Part shown: one piece after another, positions 40,324 to 49,177 of the stretch | Layout of the letters: every line of letters begins with the position of its first letter | How positions within the stretch are numbered: position 1 is the stretch's first letter | From: Lentibacillus sp. JNUCC-1 | GTDB taxonomy: Bacteria; Bacillota; Bacilli; Bacillales; Amphibacillaceae | Assembly: GCF_009741735.1 (NCBI RefSeq) | Contig: NZ_WHOH01000001.1 | Location: 1,302,001-1,366,000 of the forward strand | Direction of reading: 5' to 3' | Length of the DNA: 64,000 nt | The notes under the pieces: model-generated | Told to the model about the DNA's origin: nothing | What the model saw: only the letters and a program-made list of their open reading frames with translations | Databases searched by the model: none | Program-made: the position numbers and the translations under genes

Positions 40324-40364
40324 CAACAACCGGTGCCTCTACCATGGACACCGGTTGTTGTTTT
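40324..40364 (+). terminator. terminator of the PH-domain gene
   Basis: CAACAACCGGTG and CACCGGTTGTTG form a perfect 12-bp stem followed by TTTT, just past the stop codon. Confidence 0.92.
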
Positions 40365-40483
40365 ATTAGGACACTATTATTAATGGGGGTCGTATAGGGT
40401 TTTAATGAATATTAAGGCCCAATATCCGTAAAACCCGAACTTACTAGGTCTCTAAAAAAGTGATGAAGCACGTTACATTTCTT

Positions 40484-40768
40484 CATGAGAGCATCGTGAT
40501 TTCCGCTGCGGGAAGTCGCTTTAACTTCACCACAGCTCAAGTGCGACATCTGTTTAAGAAAATCACTTTCACAGTGTCTTCTAGCCAAGGGGCCTGCAGG
40601 AGGCAGGTCGTTCGATGTTGGCGCAGGACGCGCCGGTTTTAATCGAACATCCCCTGATGCCTCCTTGCCCCGGCAAGGGGTATGTCGACGTTGTCCGCAA
40701 AGGACGGTTTTAGTCGACCCTCCCTAATGTAACGCTGTGGGTTCTTCGGACTCGTGCTGTTCCCGCAG
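40484..40768 (+). repeat. repeat family B, left part (split by IS110)
   Basis: Begins with GAGCATCGTGATTTCCGCTG and ends with GACTCGTGCTGTTCCCGCAG. The missing right part resumes at 42369 on the other side of the IS110 element. Its centre carries an insertion rich in GC palindromes (for example CCTTGCCCCGGCAAGG). The segment 40365-40483 before it shows nothing identifiable. Confidence 0.8.
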
Positions 40769-40819
40769 TCAACCATGTATCGCAAAAAACGCTATACACC
40801 ACAAGGGGATGAAAATAGA

Positions 40820-40990
40820 TGTAGGGTGGCGATACTAGTGCTACGGCTGGATGAGGAAGGTCGATACTCCTTGGTGCCTTAGAGCCCTACCCGCAGTCTG
40901 ACTCCTTCGACCACGGCGCATCACTTATTGTTGCTCCCTTTCGGGAAGCACTCATGGTAGATTAACCCTATTCTGGTTGTTGCGCCAGCC
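40820..40990 (+). ncRNA. predicted bridge RNA of the IS110 element
   Basis: Two stem-loops are visible. The first is closed by GGTCGA (40859-40864) and TCGACC (40907-40912); its 3' half contains CCCGCAG (40890-40896), identical to the left insertion flank, and GACTCCT (40900-40906), the reverse complement of the right flank AGGAGTC. The second is closed by GGCGCA (40915-40920) and TGCGCC (40981-40986); it contains TCATGGTAG (40952-40960), identical to the right end of the element, and GGTTG (40975-40979), complementary to CAACC at the left end. This is the arrangement of target-binding and donor-binding loops of IS621-type bridge RNAs. Outer boundaries are estimates. Confidence 0.82.
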
Positions 40991-41026
40991 TTAAAATATT
41001 TGATGCCGTAGAAAGGATGCTTTTCA

Positions 41027-42250
41027 ATGGATATACTCATTGAAAGAGCATGCGGTTTGGATGTCCACAAAGACAACATTACTGCATGCATTATCACACC
41101 AAAAGGAAAGGAGATTGAAACATTTTCAACCAAAACTGTTTATCTGATCGGATTAGTGGATTGGATCAAGGAACACAAATGCACACATGTTGCGATGGAA
41201 AGCACGAGTGTCTACTGGAAACCAATTGTTAATTTGTTAGAAGCAGAAGATATTGAATTCCTAGTAGTGAATGCGCAACATATTAAAGCTGTTCCAGGAA
41301 GAAAAACAGATGTCAAAGATGCTGAATGGATTGCTAAGCTTCTTCGTCATGGTTTACTAAAGGCTAGCTTCATTCCAGATCGGAAACAAAGGGAACTACG
41401 TGAACTTGTTCGGTATCGTAGAAGCATCATCGAAGAACGTGCGAGACAACTCAATCGAATTCAGAAAGTCCTAGAAGGCGCTAACATCAAACTAGGTTCT
41501 GTTGTTTCTAACATTACAGGCGTCTCTTCTCTTGATATGCTTCGGTCTATAGCTAATGGCGTTGAAGACCTTGATGTTTTAGCCAATTATGCAAGAGGCG
41601 TAATGAAACAGAAAAAAGAACAACTAAAACTTGCTCTACAAGGTTATATACAAGATCATCAGCGGTTCATGATAAAGACTATTATAGACCACTATGATTA
41701 CCTTACTAACACAATAGATATGCTTGATGAAGAGATAGCTCAAAGAATGAGTGAATATCAGGAAGATATTGAGCGACTGGATTCAATCCCAGGAATCGCA
41801 ACAAGAATGGCTGAACAAATACTTGCAGAGCTTGGAACAAATATTAAAAAACAATTTCCTACTGCACCACAAATGTGTTCATGGGCGGGGTTAGTTCCCG
41901 GTAATAATGAAAGTGCTGGGAAACGTAAATCATCTAGAACTAGGAATGGAAATAAATATTTGAAATCTGCATTAATTGAAGCAGCTCATTCACTTCGGGG
42001 TTCCAAGACCTATCTCGGAGCACTCTATCGTCGTACGGCTGCCCGTAAGGGTAGAAAACGAGCAGCAATTGTAGTTGCTCATGCCATTTTACGAATAGCC
42101 TACTATCTACTAACTCGTAAAGAGATGTATGTAGATTTAGGCGAAGATCACTTCGACAAGCAAAGAAAACAATCTATTGTTAACCATTCACTGCGCCGCC
42201 TAGAAAGTTTAGGATATACAGTTGATATTAAGGAACAAGAAGTATCTTAA
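41027..42250 (+). CDS. IS110-family recombinase (DEDD RuvC-like and Tnp20 serine domains)
   Basis: A 407-residue RNA-guided DNA recombinase. The N-terminal RuvC-like domain has the acidic residues in CGLDVHKDNI, VAMESTSVYW and GRKTDVKDAEWIA. A coiled central segment (about 190-245) follows. The C-terminal Tnp20 domain begins at LDSIPGIATRMAEQILAELG and includes WAGLVPGNNESAGKRKS, which holds the catalytic serine region of the family. GAAAGGATG precedes the ATG by eight bases. No frameshift or missing acidic residue is seen, so the element appears active. Confidence 0.95.
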   Translation: MDILIERACGLDVHKDNITACIITPKGKEIETFSTKTVYLIGLVDWIKEHKCTHVAMESTSVYWKPIVNLLEAEDIEFLVVNAQHIKAVPGRKTDVKDAEWIAKLLRHGLLKASFIPDRKQRELRELVRYRRSIIEERARQLNRIQKVLEGANIKLGSVVSNITGVSSLDMLRSIANGVEDLDVLANYARGVMKQKKEQLKLALQGYIQDHQRFMIKTIIDHYDYLTNTIDMLDEEIAQRMSEYQEDIERLDSIPGIATRMAEQILAELGTNIKKQFPTAPQMCSWAGLVPGNNESAGKRKSSRTRNGNKYLKSALIEAAHSLRGSKTYLGALYRRTAARKGRKRAAIVVAHAILRIAYYLLTRKEMYVDLGEDHFDKQRKQSIVNHSLRRLESLGYTVDIKEQEVS

Positions 42251-42370
42251 CATCTTACTGATTCTATAGCCATTAGACATTGGCGCTCTCCTACTTTTTT
42301 AAAAATGAATGAGCTGCGTCTACTTTAGTGTTGCCATTTTTAAGTTTTATAGTATTTTTATTTTCATGGT

Positions 42371-42851
42371 AGGAGTCGACTTCCCTCCGCTCCAATCACT
42401 TTATATTAATTGAATGCTTGGACGGTCCTGTTCAAGAAAACAAGTAAGAACGTGAACACTCTTAAACAGTTAGTACTAGGTCCATTTATACGTATTATTT
42501 CCAATTCAGACGTAATCTCGGTTTACTTATGAGCATTTATTCCGTTTATGAGTGATTTCCAGCCCCTATATGCGCTTCAACGTTCAACCCAATAAAGCAA
42601 GAAGATAAACAACACTCCCCTAGCTCGGGGAAAACTCGGAGACTCCTGTGGGAGGAAAAGCCTCGGTGAGACCCCGGAGGTCGATAGACCGAGGAGGCTC
42701 AACAGCGCCCACTGGACGCGGAGTGTTTTCCCCGAGCGGTTGCCAGAAGCAGTCATCCCAAGTTTTCACTGTTTCGCAGTTTGTGTCTACTATTCGTTAG
42801 TGGGATTTAACGTAAAAGCAACAACCTTTTTAGAGATAATATAAGTAAAGA
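42371..42851 (+). repeat. right part of repeat B and a family A copy
   Basis: Positions 42371-42425 complete the repeat B copy (GAGTCGACTTCCCTCCGCTC, then a variable AT-rich tail ending near TTGGACGGTCC). Positions 42621-42740 are a forward family A copy with perfect inverted ends GCTCGGGGAAAACTC / GAGTGTTTTCCCCGAGC (one-base difference) around GGTGAGACCCCGGAGGTCG. No gene is visible in this stretch. Confidence 0.8.
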
Positions 42852-42892
42852 CCAAAAAACCGGTGTACTTAACAAGCACGCCGGTTTTTTGG
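42852..42892. terminator. terminator of the TM2-domain gene
   Basis: CCAAAAAACCGG and CCGGTTTTTTGG form a perfect 12-bp stem, 9 bp past the stop codon on the minus strand. Confidence 0.9.
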
Positions 42893-42901
42893 CTATCTCC
42901 C

Positions 42902-43114
42902 CTATTTATTGGTAATCAAATTACCTTCTTTGTCGCGAAACTTACCAACCAAAATGACAATGAAGTCAACTAGGGTCCACACACCAAAAGCTCCTAGTGT
43001 TACAAGCATCAAGATACCGGTTCCGATTTTACCAACGTAAAAACGATGTACACCAAATCCGCCTAAGAAAAATGATAGCAAAACAGTTACAAGCCAGTCT
43101 TTGTCTGATTTCAT
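42902..43114 (-). CDS. TM2-domain membrane protein
   Basis: A 70-residue protein with two hydrophobic helices joined by the TM2 signature: FFLGGFGVHRFYVGKIGTGI, then TLGAFGVWTLVDFIVILVGK, followed by a short basic tail. TM2 proteins are small integral membrane proteins of unknown role. GGGGAGGTGA lies upstream of the ATG at 43114. Confidence 0.92.
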   Translation of the reverse strand: MKSDKDWLVTVLLSFFLGGFGVHRFYVGKIGTGILMLVTLGAFGVWTLVDFIVILVGKFRDKEGNLITNK

Positions 43115-43282
43115 CTATTATCTCACCTCCCCTCAACAAAATGTCAAAAGTCATTGTTTTCTTTTTTTCGACAAACTTTCGACACATTTCGTTCACATCG
43201 TAACTATACCTTAACTAAATTAACTATGCAATTATAATTAATATTAAATGTGAACTAATTTAACCTGACGTCAAAGCAAACG

Positions 43283-44068
43283 TTAAAGCTCATACTCCCA
43301 TTCATCTCGTAAATTCAAATACAAAACGATCAGGATGTCTTCAAGTTGCTTATTTGTTTTTGTTCCGACGGCCAGATTCGCTTTAGGGAAGATGGCGCTG
43401 GCGAGTTGTCTTGTCATGGAGACTCTGGTTGATGGATCCAGTTGCGGCAGTCTGTGGACATACGTTTTAAGCAAATTCCATTCCTTTTGTCCAAGGGCAC
43501 TCAGATTCGCCCCCGCGATCAGAGTGCTGTCTTTGGTAAGTTGCCGCATGCTGATTTCTGTTTCCAGAGCAGAAGATGCCTTCTTTTTCACCTTTCGCTC
43601 ATGGACAACAATTGTCCCGGCTGCGAGATCTCCAAGACGTTTATGTTTCGGATGGAGGAAGACCATCAGCATCCCAATAAAATAACCTTGTGGCAGCATG
43701 TCTACAATTCGGACCAGGTTACGAATCAGACTGGACAAGAGCGTGATGCTGTGGCCATTTTCCTGAATAACACGAATCCCCATTAAGCGTTTGCCGATTG
43801 TCCGACCTGCAAAAAAGTATTCCGCTACGAAATAATAGCCATAGTTTAAAATGAAGACAACAATGATTAATACGGCAAATGGCCACAAGGAATCACCGAC
43901 TAAATCCGCTCCCATGGCAAAGAAGAATATCAACATAAATGCGAGCATGACAATTGATATGAGAATTTGGTCAATGATCAATGCGGCTGCGCGGCTCCCG
44001 AGTCCAGCCAGACTGAAATTGAGCGAAACATATTCCGGTGTTTTAACATCCACCCGTTCTTCCTGCAT
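43283..44068 (-). CDS. RDD-family membrane protein
   Basis: A 261-residue integral membrane protein. The RDD domain (residues about 15-140) has LGSRAAALIIDQILISIVML with the Arg and Asp of the name, and the second conserved block FFAGRTIGKRLMGIRVIQENG. A hydrophilic C-terminal region of about 110 residues follows. AAAGGGGTGA precedes the ATG at 44068. It is divergent from the SpoIIM-like gene with 89 bp between; the two commonly neighbour MoxR/DUF58 clusters. The transport role is unproven. Confidence 0.88.
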   Translation of the reverse strand: MQEERVDVKTPEYVSLNFSLAGLGSRAAALIIDQILISIVMLAFMLIFFFAMGADLVGDSLWPFAVLIIVVFILNYGYYFVAEYFFAGRTIGKRLMGIRVIQENGHSITLLSSLIRNLVRIVDMLPQGYFIGMLMVFLHPKHKRLGDLAAGTIVVHERKVKKKASSALETEISMRQLTKDSTLIAGANLSALGQKEWNLLKTYVHRLPQLDPSTRVSMTRQLASAIFPKANLAVGTKTNKQLEDILIVLYLNLRDEWEYEL

Positions 44069-44157
44069 AACAATCACCCCTTTCAAATCAAATGTTTTCA
44101 TTCTTTAAAAGACAACGTATAATAGAAGCAATATCAACGACCGTTAGGAGGGTTTTT

Positions 44158-45137
44158 TTGAAGGTTCAACAATTTGTTAAACTGCACCGGGATGAGTGGC
44201 ATGAACTTGAAGCTGTGATGGCAGCGCTGCATAAAAACCGCAAACATGTGACAGGTGCAGAGATTGAAAGATTTAATGCACTTTATCAAAAAACAGCTCA
44301 GCATTTATCGTACAGCCAGACCTATTTTCCCGATGAAGAGGTAACATTTTACCTCAACGATCTTGTAGCGAAAAGCCATAATTTATTATACAAAGATCAA
44401 GTCTCCAGCTTTAAACAAGTGCGTCATTTCTTCAGTACAACGTTTGTCGGCCTTTTGATCGAACAGTGGAAAGCAGTCCTTGTGGCCACATTACTATTTG
44501 TTTTTGGCGGACTGGCCGCGTTTCTAGCGGTGATCAATGATCCGCTGCATATTTACACGATTCTGCCGAGTGATATGGTTCAAAGCGTTGCTCCTGATCA
44601 ATTGGGAGAAAATCATGATTCTATTGACTCTGCTTCCATGTCTGCAGAAATTATGACCAATAATATACAGGTCGCTTTCCTGGCGTTTGCCGGTGGCGTC
44701 ACGTTCGGTCTTTTAACCACTTACTTAATGGTCTATAACGGGGTGCTCATCGGAGCGCTTGCCGGGTTATTCTGGAACCACGGTATGACTTACGAGTTCT
44801 GGGCTTATATTGTTCCTCACGGCATGATCGAGCTGGCAGCTATTTTTATAGCAGGGGAGCCGGGCTGCTGATGGGCTATAAATTATTCGCTCCGGGAGCC
44901 TATTCCAGAGGATATCAGCTCAAAGTGCAAGCACGGCGTTCTGTCCAGCTCCTGCTCGGTACGATTCCGTTATTCGTTATTGCCGGGATCATCGAAGGCT
45001 TCATTACGCCAGCCAGTTTATCACTTGAAACAAAGTATGCCGTTGCGATTGTCACTGTGTTTGGTCTGATCCTCTACACCTTGGTTGGGAAATTGCTGCT
45101 TGATAAGGCCGATGCTAAAGCAGCCCTTGATTCATAA
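44158..45137 (+). CDS. SpoIIM-like (DUF95) membrane protein, one frameshift
   Basis: A polytopic membrane protein of the stage II sporulation protein M family. The start is TTG at 44158, seven bases after TAGGAGGG, giving KVQQFVKLHRDEWHELE; the frame to 44092 has no ribosome binding site. Membrane segments begin near residue 100 (AVLVATLLFVFGGLAAFLAV) and after AFAGGVTFGLLTTY. The break lies in a G4 run at 44854-44857. One added G restores AAIFIAGGAGLLMGYKLFAPG and 326 residues. Its 3' end overlaps the convergent DUF58 gene by 23 bp. Confidence 0.87.
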
Positions 45138-46475
45138 TGCGAATATAATTGGAGACGGCTGCTGTAGCCAGTCGCTCCTCTTTCGCTTCGATCATCACAA
45201 GTCCTTGGCGTTCCCATTTTGCTTTTCTATGCTTTTTAATTTGCATTTGCTGCTGGGCCATCGTTTTGGTCATGGCACCACGCACTTCATCCGGCATCGC
45301 TTTTGTTTGGGCTTCAAGCCACTCGTCCAGAACACCGATCATCATAAACATATGACGCCTGCGAAGCCGTTGTAAATAAACAAGGGCGCTCTCTTCGTGC
45401 AAAAATGTGTGTACATCACTAAACAGCATAATCAGGCTTCTTTTTTCTGGGTGGTCTGGAGATAGGTCATCATCTCTGCATAGTTGGATTCTCCCGCCTC
45501 CACCTTAAGGTTATAAATCGCATGCAGAATGGTTTGCATATGATCCATACCTTTTGCTGCAGGGACATGCGTCTGAACCCGTGTTCCAAAGGCAAGCAGC
45601 CCTACGTAATCTCCATTTTTCAAAGCCGCTGCTGCCACAGTCATTGCTGCCTCGAGTGCTTTTTCGAGACGGTTGCCTTGAGACAATTCACTCCCCATCA
45701 TCCGACCGCAATCAATTAAAATCGTAATGTGTTTGCCATGCTCAGGTTCGTATTCATTGGTCATCAGTTCACGCAGTTTGGCTGTTTGCCGCCAATTGAT
45801 CTTACGGGGGTCATCCCCCACCACGTAGTTCCTGATCTGGGCAAATTCTCCTTCACCTCTATGCATTTTACGAACCTGAATCCCTTCATGCAGCAGAAAT
45901 TGCTGGGCATTTTCGAGGAAATGCCTTGTGTCGGTCAAATCTGGGATGACTTTATATGAATCTGAAAGCTGTACCGCTGTTTGCTTCTCCCACAATTTGA
46001 ACCTGCTCGCAATCCGCACAAATAATGCCTCCAAATGGTAATCCCCACGTATCGGTGCTGTTATTTCATATGAAGCAGTTATACGCGATTGAGGCGGTAC
46101 GTACGTTTTTAAAGGCAGTGCCGCATGGATGGACTGGTGGACATCATCTTTTATAATAAGGCTTCCCGTCCGGCTGGATGTATTGGTGATGGCCAATGTC
46201 ACTTCCGAGGTCACATCACGTTCCAGTTCGTTCGGCATCTCGCGTTTAAAAGTCAGATCTTTTCGTCTGGGTGAGGCGACCTGATCAATCAGGCTGAGCG
46301 CAATAAGCAAAACCGTTGTCACAATGAGCTGTAACCAGCCCATGCCTGCTGTTGCCGCCAGTACGATCATCACCACACCGTATATCCCAAACAGAATCAA
46401 AAAGCGTTTTGTCGGAACAATCCCTCTATCTCGGAACAGTAACCGCGCCCACAAGTTCTTCAACGATTTGGTCAA
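45115..46475 (-). CDS. DUF58 (vWA-like) membrane protein, one frameshift
   Basis: Two membrane helices near the N-terminus (RFLILFGIYGVVMIVLAATAG) precede a DUF58 domain: QIRNYVVGDDPRKINWRQTAK and the MIDAS-like start ITILIDCGRMMGSE, in which the usual DxSxS is altered to DCGRM. The frame breaks in an A6 run at 45441-45446; one added A restores TTQKKRSLIMLFSDVHTFLHEE and 453 residues. The start (TTG at 46475) overlaps the MoxR gene by 50 bp; a later TTG is possible. DUF58 proteins pair with MoxR ATPases. Confidence 0.87.
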
Positions 46476-47358
46476 TGGTTACGCCCTCCAGTTCCATATG
46501 AGGAGAAATTTGTATCCGGTGTCTGAGTGCAGGAACGGCCACCATTTTCACATCATCCGGTGTGACGTAATCTCGATCTGTTAAGTAGGCCCAAGCCTTC
46601 GCTGCACGTCCAATAGAGATCGCCGCACGTGTGCTGGCACCAAAGCGAATGGATTCCGTTGTGCGTGTCTGCCGGACAATTTGCATAATGTAGCCAAGCA
46701 CGTCTTCATGCAAGGTGACCTTTTCGATATCCTTTTTAATGGCGAGAAAAGTGTCCATATCCAAAAGAACTTCACTTGCTGACGGGGCCAGTGTACCTTC
46801 AATCACCTGCTTTAACACATCGGTTTCTTCTTCAAACGATGGAAAATCAATCTTCAATTTGAATAAAAAGCGGTCCTGCTGTGCTTCTGGTAATGGGTAC
46901 GTGCCTTCAAATTCGATCGGGTTCTGTGTGGCCACGACAAAAAATACGTCAGGCAAATTGTAAGTTGTTCCGTGGATCGTCACTTGCTTTTCTTCCATGG
47001 CTTCCAAGAGAGCAGCCTGTGTTTTTGCAGGTGTCCGGTTAATCTCGTCGGCTAGCAGCACATTTGTGAAAATCGGCCCTTTCAATGTTTCAAAGCCGCC
47101 ATCTTTCATGTTGTAAATTTCACTTCCGGTAATATCACTTGGCAGGAGATCTGGTGTAAACTGAATCCGATTAAACGTTCCACCGAGAAGAGCTGCCAGC
47201 GTCCGCACCATCTGAGTTTTACCCGTGCCCGGCACGCCTTCGAGCAGAACATGGCCGTCTGATAGAATCGCCGAAAGCAACAGTTTCGTATTTTTCGGTT
47301 GTCCGAGAATTTGTGTTTCATATCTTTCGAGTAATGCGTTTAATTGTTCCCTCATCAT
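46426..47358 (-). CDS. MoxR-family AAA+ ATPase
   Basis: A 310-residue chaperone-like AAA+ ATPase. Walker A is GVPGTGKTQ (about residue 42), Walker B LLADEINR (about 108), sensor 1 VVATQNPIEFEGTYPLPEAQQDRF, and the MoxR lid domain follows (STRAAISIGRAAKAWAYL). MoxR proteins are thought to help assemble or activate the neighbouring vWA/DUF58 protein. AGAGGTAG precedes the ATG at 47358, which overlaps the stop of the DUF4350 gene. Confidence 0.95.
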   Translation of the reverse strand: MMREQLNALLERYETQILGQPKNTKLLLSAILSDGHVLLEGVPGTGKTQMVRTLAALLGGTFNRIQFTPDLLPSDITGSEIYNMKDGGFETLKGPIFTNVLLADEINRTPAKTQAALLEAMEEKQVTIHGTTYNLPDVFFVVATQNPIEFEGTYPLPEAQQDRFLFKLKIDFPSFEEETDVLKQVIEGTLAPSASEVLLDMDTFLAIKKDIEKVTLHEDVLGYIMQIVRQTRTTESIRFGASTRAAISIGRAAKAWAYLTDRDYVTPDDVKMVAVPALRHRIQISPHMELEGVTIDQIVEELVGAVTVPR

Positions 47359-48493
47359 GCTTCTACCTCTTTTCTCACTTGATCAATCCTTTTCGTCCAT
47401 TGCAGAAATTCCTGTTTACTCATACGGTCTTTTTGCAAGACAACTTCAAGGTCTGTTATAAACGATTGGATCTCTTTCTCCGGTATATGATTGAGTTTCC
47501 TCACCAGCATGTCAGTAACGTCATGCCATGGATGTCTGTATGGAACCCCCAACGTTCCTGAAGCAGAAATTTAAGAAAATCCGCCTGAATGGCTACAGCG
47601 TCCGGATACTGCTGGCCGCGTAAATACCAGGCTCCGAGCGCCCTGATTCGCTCATCGCTGAAACGGACAGTTGCTTCGCGCGGCGTGACGACTCTGCCGA
47701 AACGTTTCCCTTGATACAATAGCCAAAAGACTGTCCAGACAAGTGCCAATATCGAGAGCGCGACAATCCAGTCGGGGAATACGTCGATCAGCCGCCCTCC
47801 CGTGGCTGTTCTTCCGCTGGACGTATCAAATAGAATTTGGCTTTCGCCGGCACCTGCTTCTGCAAATATATCCAGGACGAGCGGCAGATGATCATGTTCA
47901 AGGATCTCTTCGTTGGTCATCCAGTTTGGGGCATTAATCGCAATGAGTGTGCCTTCACCAACAGAACGCTTAAGTCCAATCACACCGTCATCATCTGAAA
48001 GGAGCACCTCATCATCCTGTTCAGCGCGTAAACGCACCATGGAATTAATCACTGCTTCATGATCTTGTTCCTGATGATCTTTAACCACAGTCTCTGGATC
48101 GAGCGGCATAAGTTCCGTCTTGATACCGAGCATCCCATCCGGATTTGACATCAGCATGAGTACTGTATGGCCATTTTTGATATAATCCAGATAGGCCTCT
48201 TCAACCTGACTTTCTTCTATATAAGGCGGCTGCGTCATCACCAGCAGCTCATCCTTGCTGTTTTTTCGGGAGGAGAGTTTTTCTGGTGATGAGCGCCATT
48301 CTGCTACATCAGCTGACGTATCTTTCAAATATGTATAAAACCCTTTAATTCCATCTGGGGCAGGAGAGTCGAGGGTATACGGCGGGTATGGTTTGGGCTG
48401 ATCCGATTTGGTCAAATAACCCACCCCGATCAATACGATTAACAAGCCGGCAATCCATAGCCAACCTTTTTTATCTGCTAATGCCGTTTTCAC
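47355..48493 (-). CDS. DUF4350-domain membrane protein, one frameshift
   Basis: An N-terminal membrane helix (about residues 10-28) leads to the DUF4350 domain (about 35-215, SPAPDGIKGFYTYLKD start), then a second helix (WIVALSILALVWTVFWLLYQG) and a cytosolic helical tail. The frame breaks in a G5 run at 47546-47550. With one more G the tail continues as QERWGVPYRHPWHDVTDMLV and reaches the MoxR start, giving 379 residues. The GTG at 48493 has GGGGAGGGTG upstream. Function unknown; invariably found with MoxR/DUF58 partners in this cluster type. Confidence 0.85.
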
Positions 48494-48509
48494 AAATCAC
48501 CCTCCCCTC

Positions 48510-49157
48510 TCAACTTTCAGCCTTCTGATGCAAACGTTCCAGCTCTAGCCATTGATCGGCTTCTTTGCGATAACGTTCATAATCGGCACGTTCCATTGAC
48601 TGGCCGCCGTAAAATACTTGATCAAAGATAAGTGCCAGCCGTTGAAACGCCTCGGCTCCATTTTTATCTACACGCTTCAGCTCAGCAAAATACTCCCAAT
48701 TTGTTTTCCAGCTTCTGGCTTTAACCCATTCAATCTCGTCAAAATACAAAAGCAGCGCCAGGAACACGTGCCGGGTCGCCTCGGCAAAATCACCCTTATC
48801 GCTAAAATCATCAGCCTTGGCCAGGTGTTTTTGCCATGACCAGGATAATTCATTGCCCGCCTCAAGTGGCGGATGGGCACCGAATTTTCGTTTCCGTCCT
48901 GCTGAACGAACTACCAGCCAGATGGTGATCCCCAGGAGAGCGACAACCAACATTATGAGGACACTGACCACGGCATTGCCCAGCGCGTTGGACGGCTCCA
49001 ATGATGTAAATATCTGTGACAACAGGTCCATCACCCATGCTTTAAGCTTATCCCAGGCGATCTCCAAAAAGTTGCGGTTATCCTCGTAGTACACTTGATA
49101 TTCTCTTTGTGACAAGATTTTATCCAGTTTATCGCGGGCTTCATCAACGTTAGCCAC
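48510..49157 (-). CDS. DUF4129-domain membrane protein
   Basis: 215 residues: a hydrophilic N-terminus, one membrane helix (about 60-85, VVSVLIMLVVALLGITIWLV) and a cytosolic DUF4129 domain (DKGDFAEATRHVFLALLLYF, then WEYFAELKR and LIFDQVFYGGQSM). This domain is common next to DUF4350, MoxR and DUF58 genes and at the C-terminus of transglutaminase-like proteins. The GTG start at 49157 has GCAGGTGATG upstream. Seventeen bases separate it from the DUF4350 gene. Confidence 0.85.
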   Translation of the reverse strand: MANVDEARDKLDKILSQREYQVYYEDNRNFLEIAWDKLKAWVMDLLSQIFTSLEPSNALGNAVVSVLIMLVVALLGITIWLVVRSAGRKRKFGAHPPLEAGNELSWSWQKHLAKADDFSDKGDFAEATRHVFLALLLYFDEIEWVKARSWKTNWEYFAELKRVDKNGAEAFQRLALIFDQVFYGGQSMERADYERYRKEADQWLELERLHQKAES

Positions 49158-49177
49158 TTCATCACCTGCTTTAGTGT

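Larger units (their letters stand above)
40769..42370 (+). mobile_element. IS110-family insertion sequence inside a repeat B copy
   Basis: Comparing the flanks with intact repeat B copies (3.7 kb, 52.0 kb) shows the repeat runs GTTCCCGCAG | GAGTCGACTTCCC, with 1602 bp inserted. The dinucleotide AG (CT on the other strand) is present at both junctions, matching the core dinucleotide used by IS110/IS621 recombinases. There are no terminal inverted repeats. A 258-bp non-coding 5' region, a 407-codon recombinase gene and a 120-bp 3' region make up the element, the layout of the IS110 (not IS1111) group. Confidence 0.92.
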
